NCBI GenBank assembly: GCA_023434205.1
Contig: JAEYTB010000161.1
Location: 1-7,284, forward strand
Direction: 5' to 3'
DNA: 7,284 nucleotides
Source: Planctomycetota bacterium
Lineage (GTDB): Bacteria > Planctomycetota > Phycisphaerae > Phycisphaerales > UBA1924
Of the stretch, positions 6,401-7,284 are shown one piece after another. The notes beneath the pieces were generated by a model. The model made no database searches and had not been told where the DNA came from. It saw nothing but the letters and a program-made list of their open reading frames with translations. Position 1 is the stretch's first letter, and every line of letters starts with the position of its first letter. The position numbers and the translations under genes are program-made.

Positions 6401-7266
6401 CGGCGTCGTGCAACCCCGCGGAGCCGCACGCCCTTCCCCGCCGCCCGCGCCAGCCCCGACGCCAGCCGGCCCGCCAGGGCGCCCTTCTCGTCCTTTGTCA
6501 GCCGGAGGGCGCCCTGAGGCATGGGCCCGCCCGACTTGGGCGCGAGCGCCGGGCCCTTGCGGAAACCATACAGGTTGTGCTCGATGATGTACCGGGCCAC
6601 CGGCGTGATGATGGTGTTCAGGCCGTCCCGGGCTTCCCACTTCTCAGGGTCCGTGGGCGCCCCGGGGATTCGGTCCCGCGCCGCGGTCGACGAGGGGTCC
6701 ATCGGGAAGTTAGGCGCGAGGCGCGTACACCACGCCCGTCGCTCTGCTCTGGTCCAGAAGTCAGCATCCAGGGCGGACACGACCGCGCTCGCCGTGGTGA
6801 CCGGCTCGCGCACCAGCACCAGCGGCTCGGCGAGCGCGATCACCTTGCGGGCGTCCTTCCACGTGTGGAACCCGGCGACCTGGTCCGACCCGATCAGCAG
6901 CCGCAGCGTGATCCCCTCCCGCGGCAGCACGCGCCTGAGCCTCCGGAGCGTGTCCACCATGTAGCTGGGCGCCCCGCCCTGCCCGTGCTCACGCTGCCAC
7001 CGCGCCCGGTCGATCTCATCGGTCCAGATGGAGCGCGGCCCCGGCACGTCGAGCGCGAGCGAGAGCATGGCGAGGCGGTGCTCGTCGCTGGCGAAGGGCC
7101 CGCGCCGCTTGTGCGGGCTGCGTGCCGCGGGAACGTAGAGAATCCACGCGTCCCCGTCGTAGACCCGGCCGACCACCGACAGCGGCGCCACCGTGTGGTA
7201 GAAGTGGGGAGGGTCGAACGAGCCGCCGTACACCAGCAGGTGCTTCACGCCCCGCGGCAGCTTCAA
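6397..7266 (-). CDS. nadD: Nicotinate-nucleotide adenylyltransferase (NadD-like), start near the right window edge
   Basis: NadD transfers AMP from ATP to nicotinate mononucleotide, giving deamido-NAD in the cytosolic NAD pathway. The nucleotidyltransferase motifs are in order: GGSFDPPHFYH (14-24, the (T/H)xGH-type ATP site, here F-Y-H), SPHK (50-53), SYMVDTLR (101-108), IGSDQ (125-129) leading into FHTWKDARK, and SSTAARDRI (192-200, equivalent to ISSTxIR), followed by VARYIIEHNLYGF. NadD is usually about 190-220 residues. Here a Gly/Ala/Arg/Lys-rich tail of about 55 residues follows position 235, and residues 155-190 are longer than usual. The 289-residue form uses a TTG start at 7266; GTG 7248 is closer to the first motif, and the frame also stays open to the window edge, so the true start is uncertain. 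The TlpA-like gene follows after 59 bp. An adenylyltransferase paralogue with another substrate is possible. Confidence 0.85.
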   Translation of the reverse strand: MKLPRGVKHLLVYGGSFDPPHFYHTVAPLSVVGRVYDGDAWILYVPAARSPHKRRGPFASDEHRLAMLSLALDVPGPRSIWTDEIDRARWQREHGQGGAPSYMVDTLRRLRRVLPREGITLRLLIGSDQVAGFHTWKDARKVIALAEPLVLVREPVTTASAVVSALDADFWTRAERRAWCTRLAPNFPMDPSSTAARDRIPGAPTDPEKWEARDGLNTIITPVARYIIEHNLYGFRKGPALAPKSGGPMPQGALRLTKDEKGALAGRLASGLARAAGKGVRLRGVARRR

Positions 7267-7284
7267 CGGCGTGATCGGCGCACT

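Noticed and set aside
5252..6517. 421-codon plus-strand open frame antisense to the TlpA-like gene
   Set aside because: It is the antisense shadow of a gene with a signal peptide, WCGPC motif and strong Shine-Dalgarno.

Overview
The window is GC-rich bacterial DNA with eight protein genes, two of which run into the window edges. It most resembles a Planctomycetota genome, probably a Phycisphaerae-like lineage. This is inferred from style rather than from a marker gene: a small membrane protein with a CxxCGYD...CPxCG zinc ribbon, a membrane-anchored protein with a 'VDINSGR' motif, an orphan helical plus FN3-like protein, mostly weak Shine-Dalgarno sequences, and heptamer-type intergenic repeats. 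No rRNA, tRNA, CRISPR array, transposase or defence system was seen.

Layout. (1) 1-455, minus: N-terminal part of a voltage-gated ion channel (S1-S4 sensor), running off the left edge. (2) 517-963, plus: zinc-ribbon membrane protein, divergent from the channel. (3) 1065-1772, minus: orphan helical/FN3-like protein with a good intrinsic terminator at 981-1030. (4) 2021-2530, minus: single-pass membrane protein of unknown function. (5) 2619-3791, minus: purM (AIR synthetase, purine synthesis), carrying an unusual ~34-codon in-frame repeat insertion. (6) 3792-4000: purM-metK divergent spacer holding inverted heptamer repeats around a G-quadruplex-type core. (7) 4001-5197, plus: metK (S-adenosylmethionine synthetase). 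(8) 5218-5250: symmetric bidirectional terminator. (9) 5276-6337, minus: secreted TlpA-like thioredoxin-fold protein with its own candidate promoter and a strong Shine-Dalgarno. (10) 6397-7266, minus: NadD-like nicotinate-nucleotide adenylyltransferase reaching the right edge.

The recognisable genes are core metabolism (purine, SAM and NAD synthesis) mixed with envelope proteins. They do not form one pathway, so this looks like ordinary chromosome rather than an accessory island. I found no new multi-gene system. The most unusual material is the repeat DNA: a heptamer-type repeat appears both inside the purM coding sequence, where it is translated, and in the purM-metK spacer, where inverted copies flank a G-rich core. 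The palindrome inside the tlpA-like gene's promoter spacer and the G-rich/T7 tail downstream of the 2021-2530 gene are secondary points of interest.
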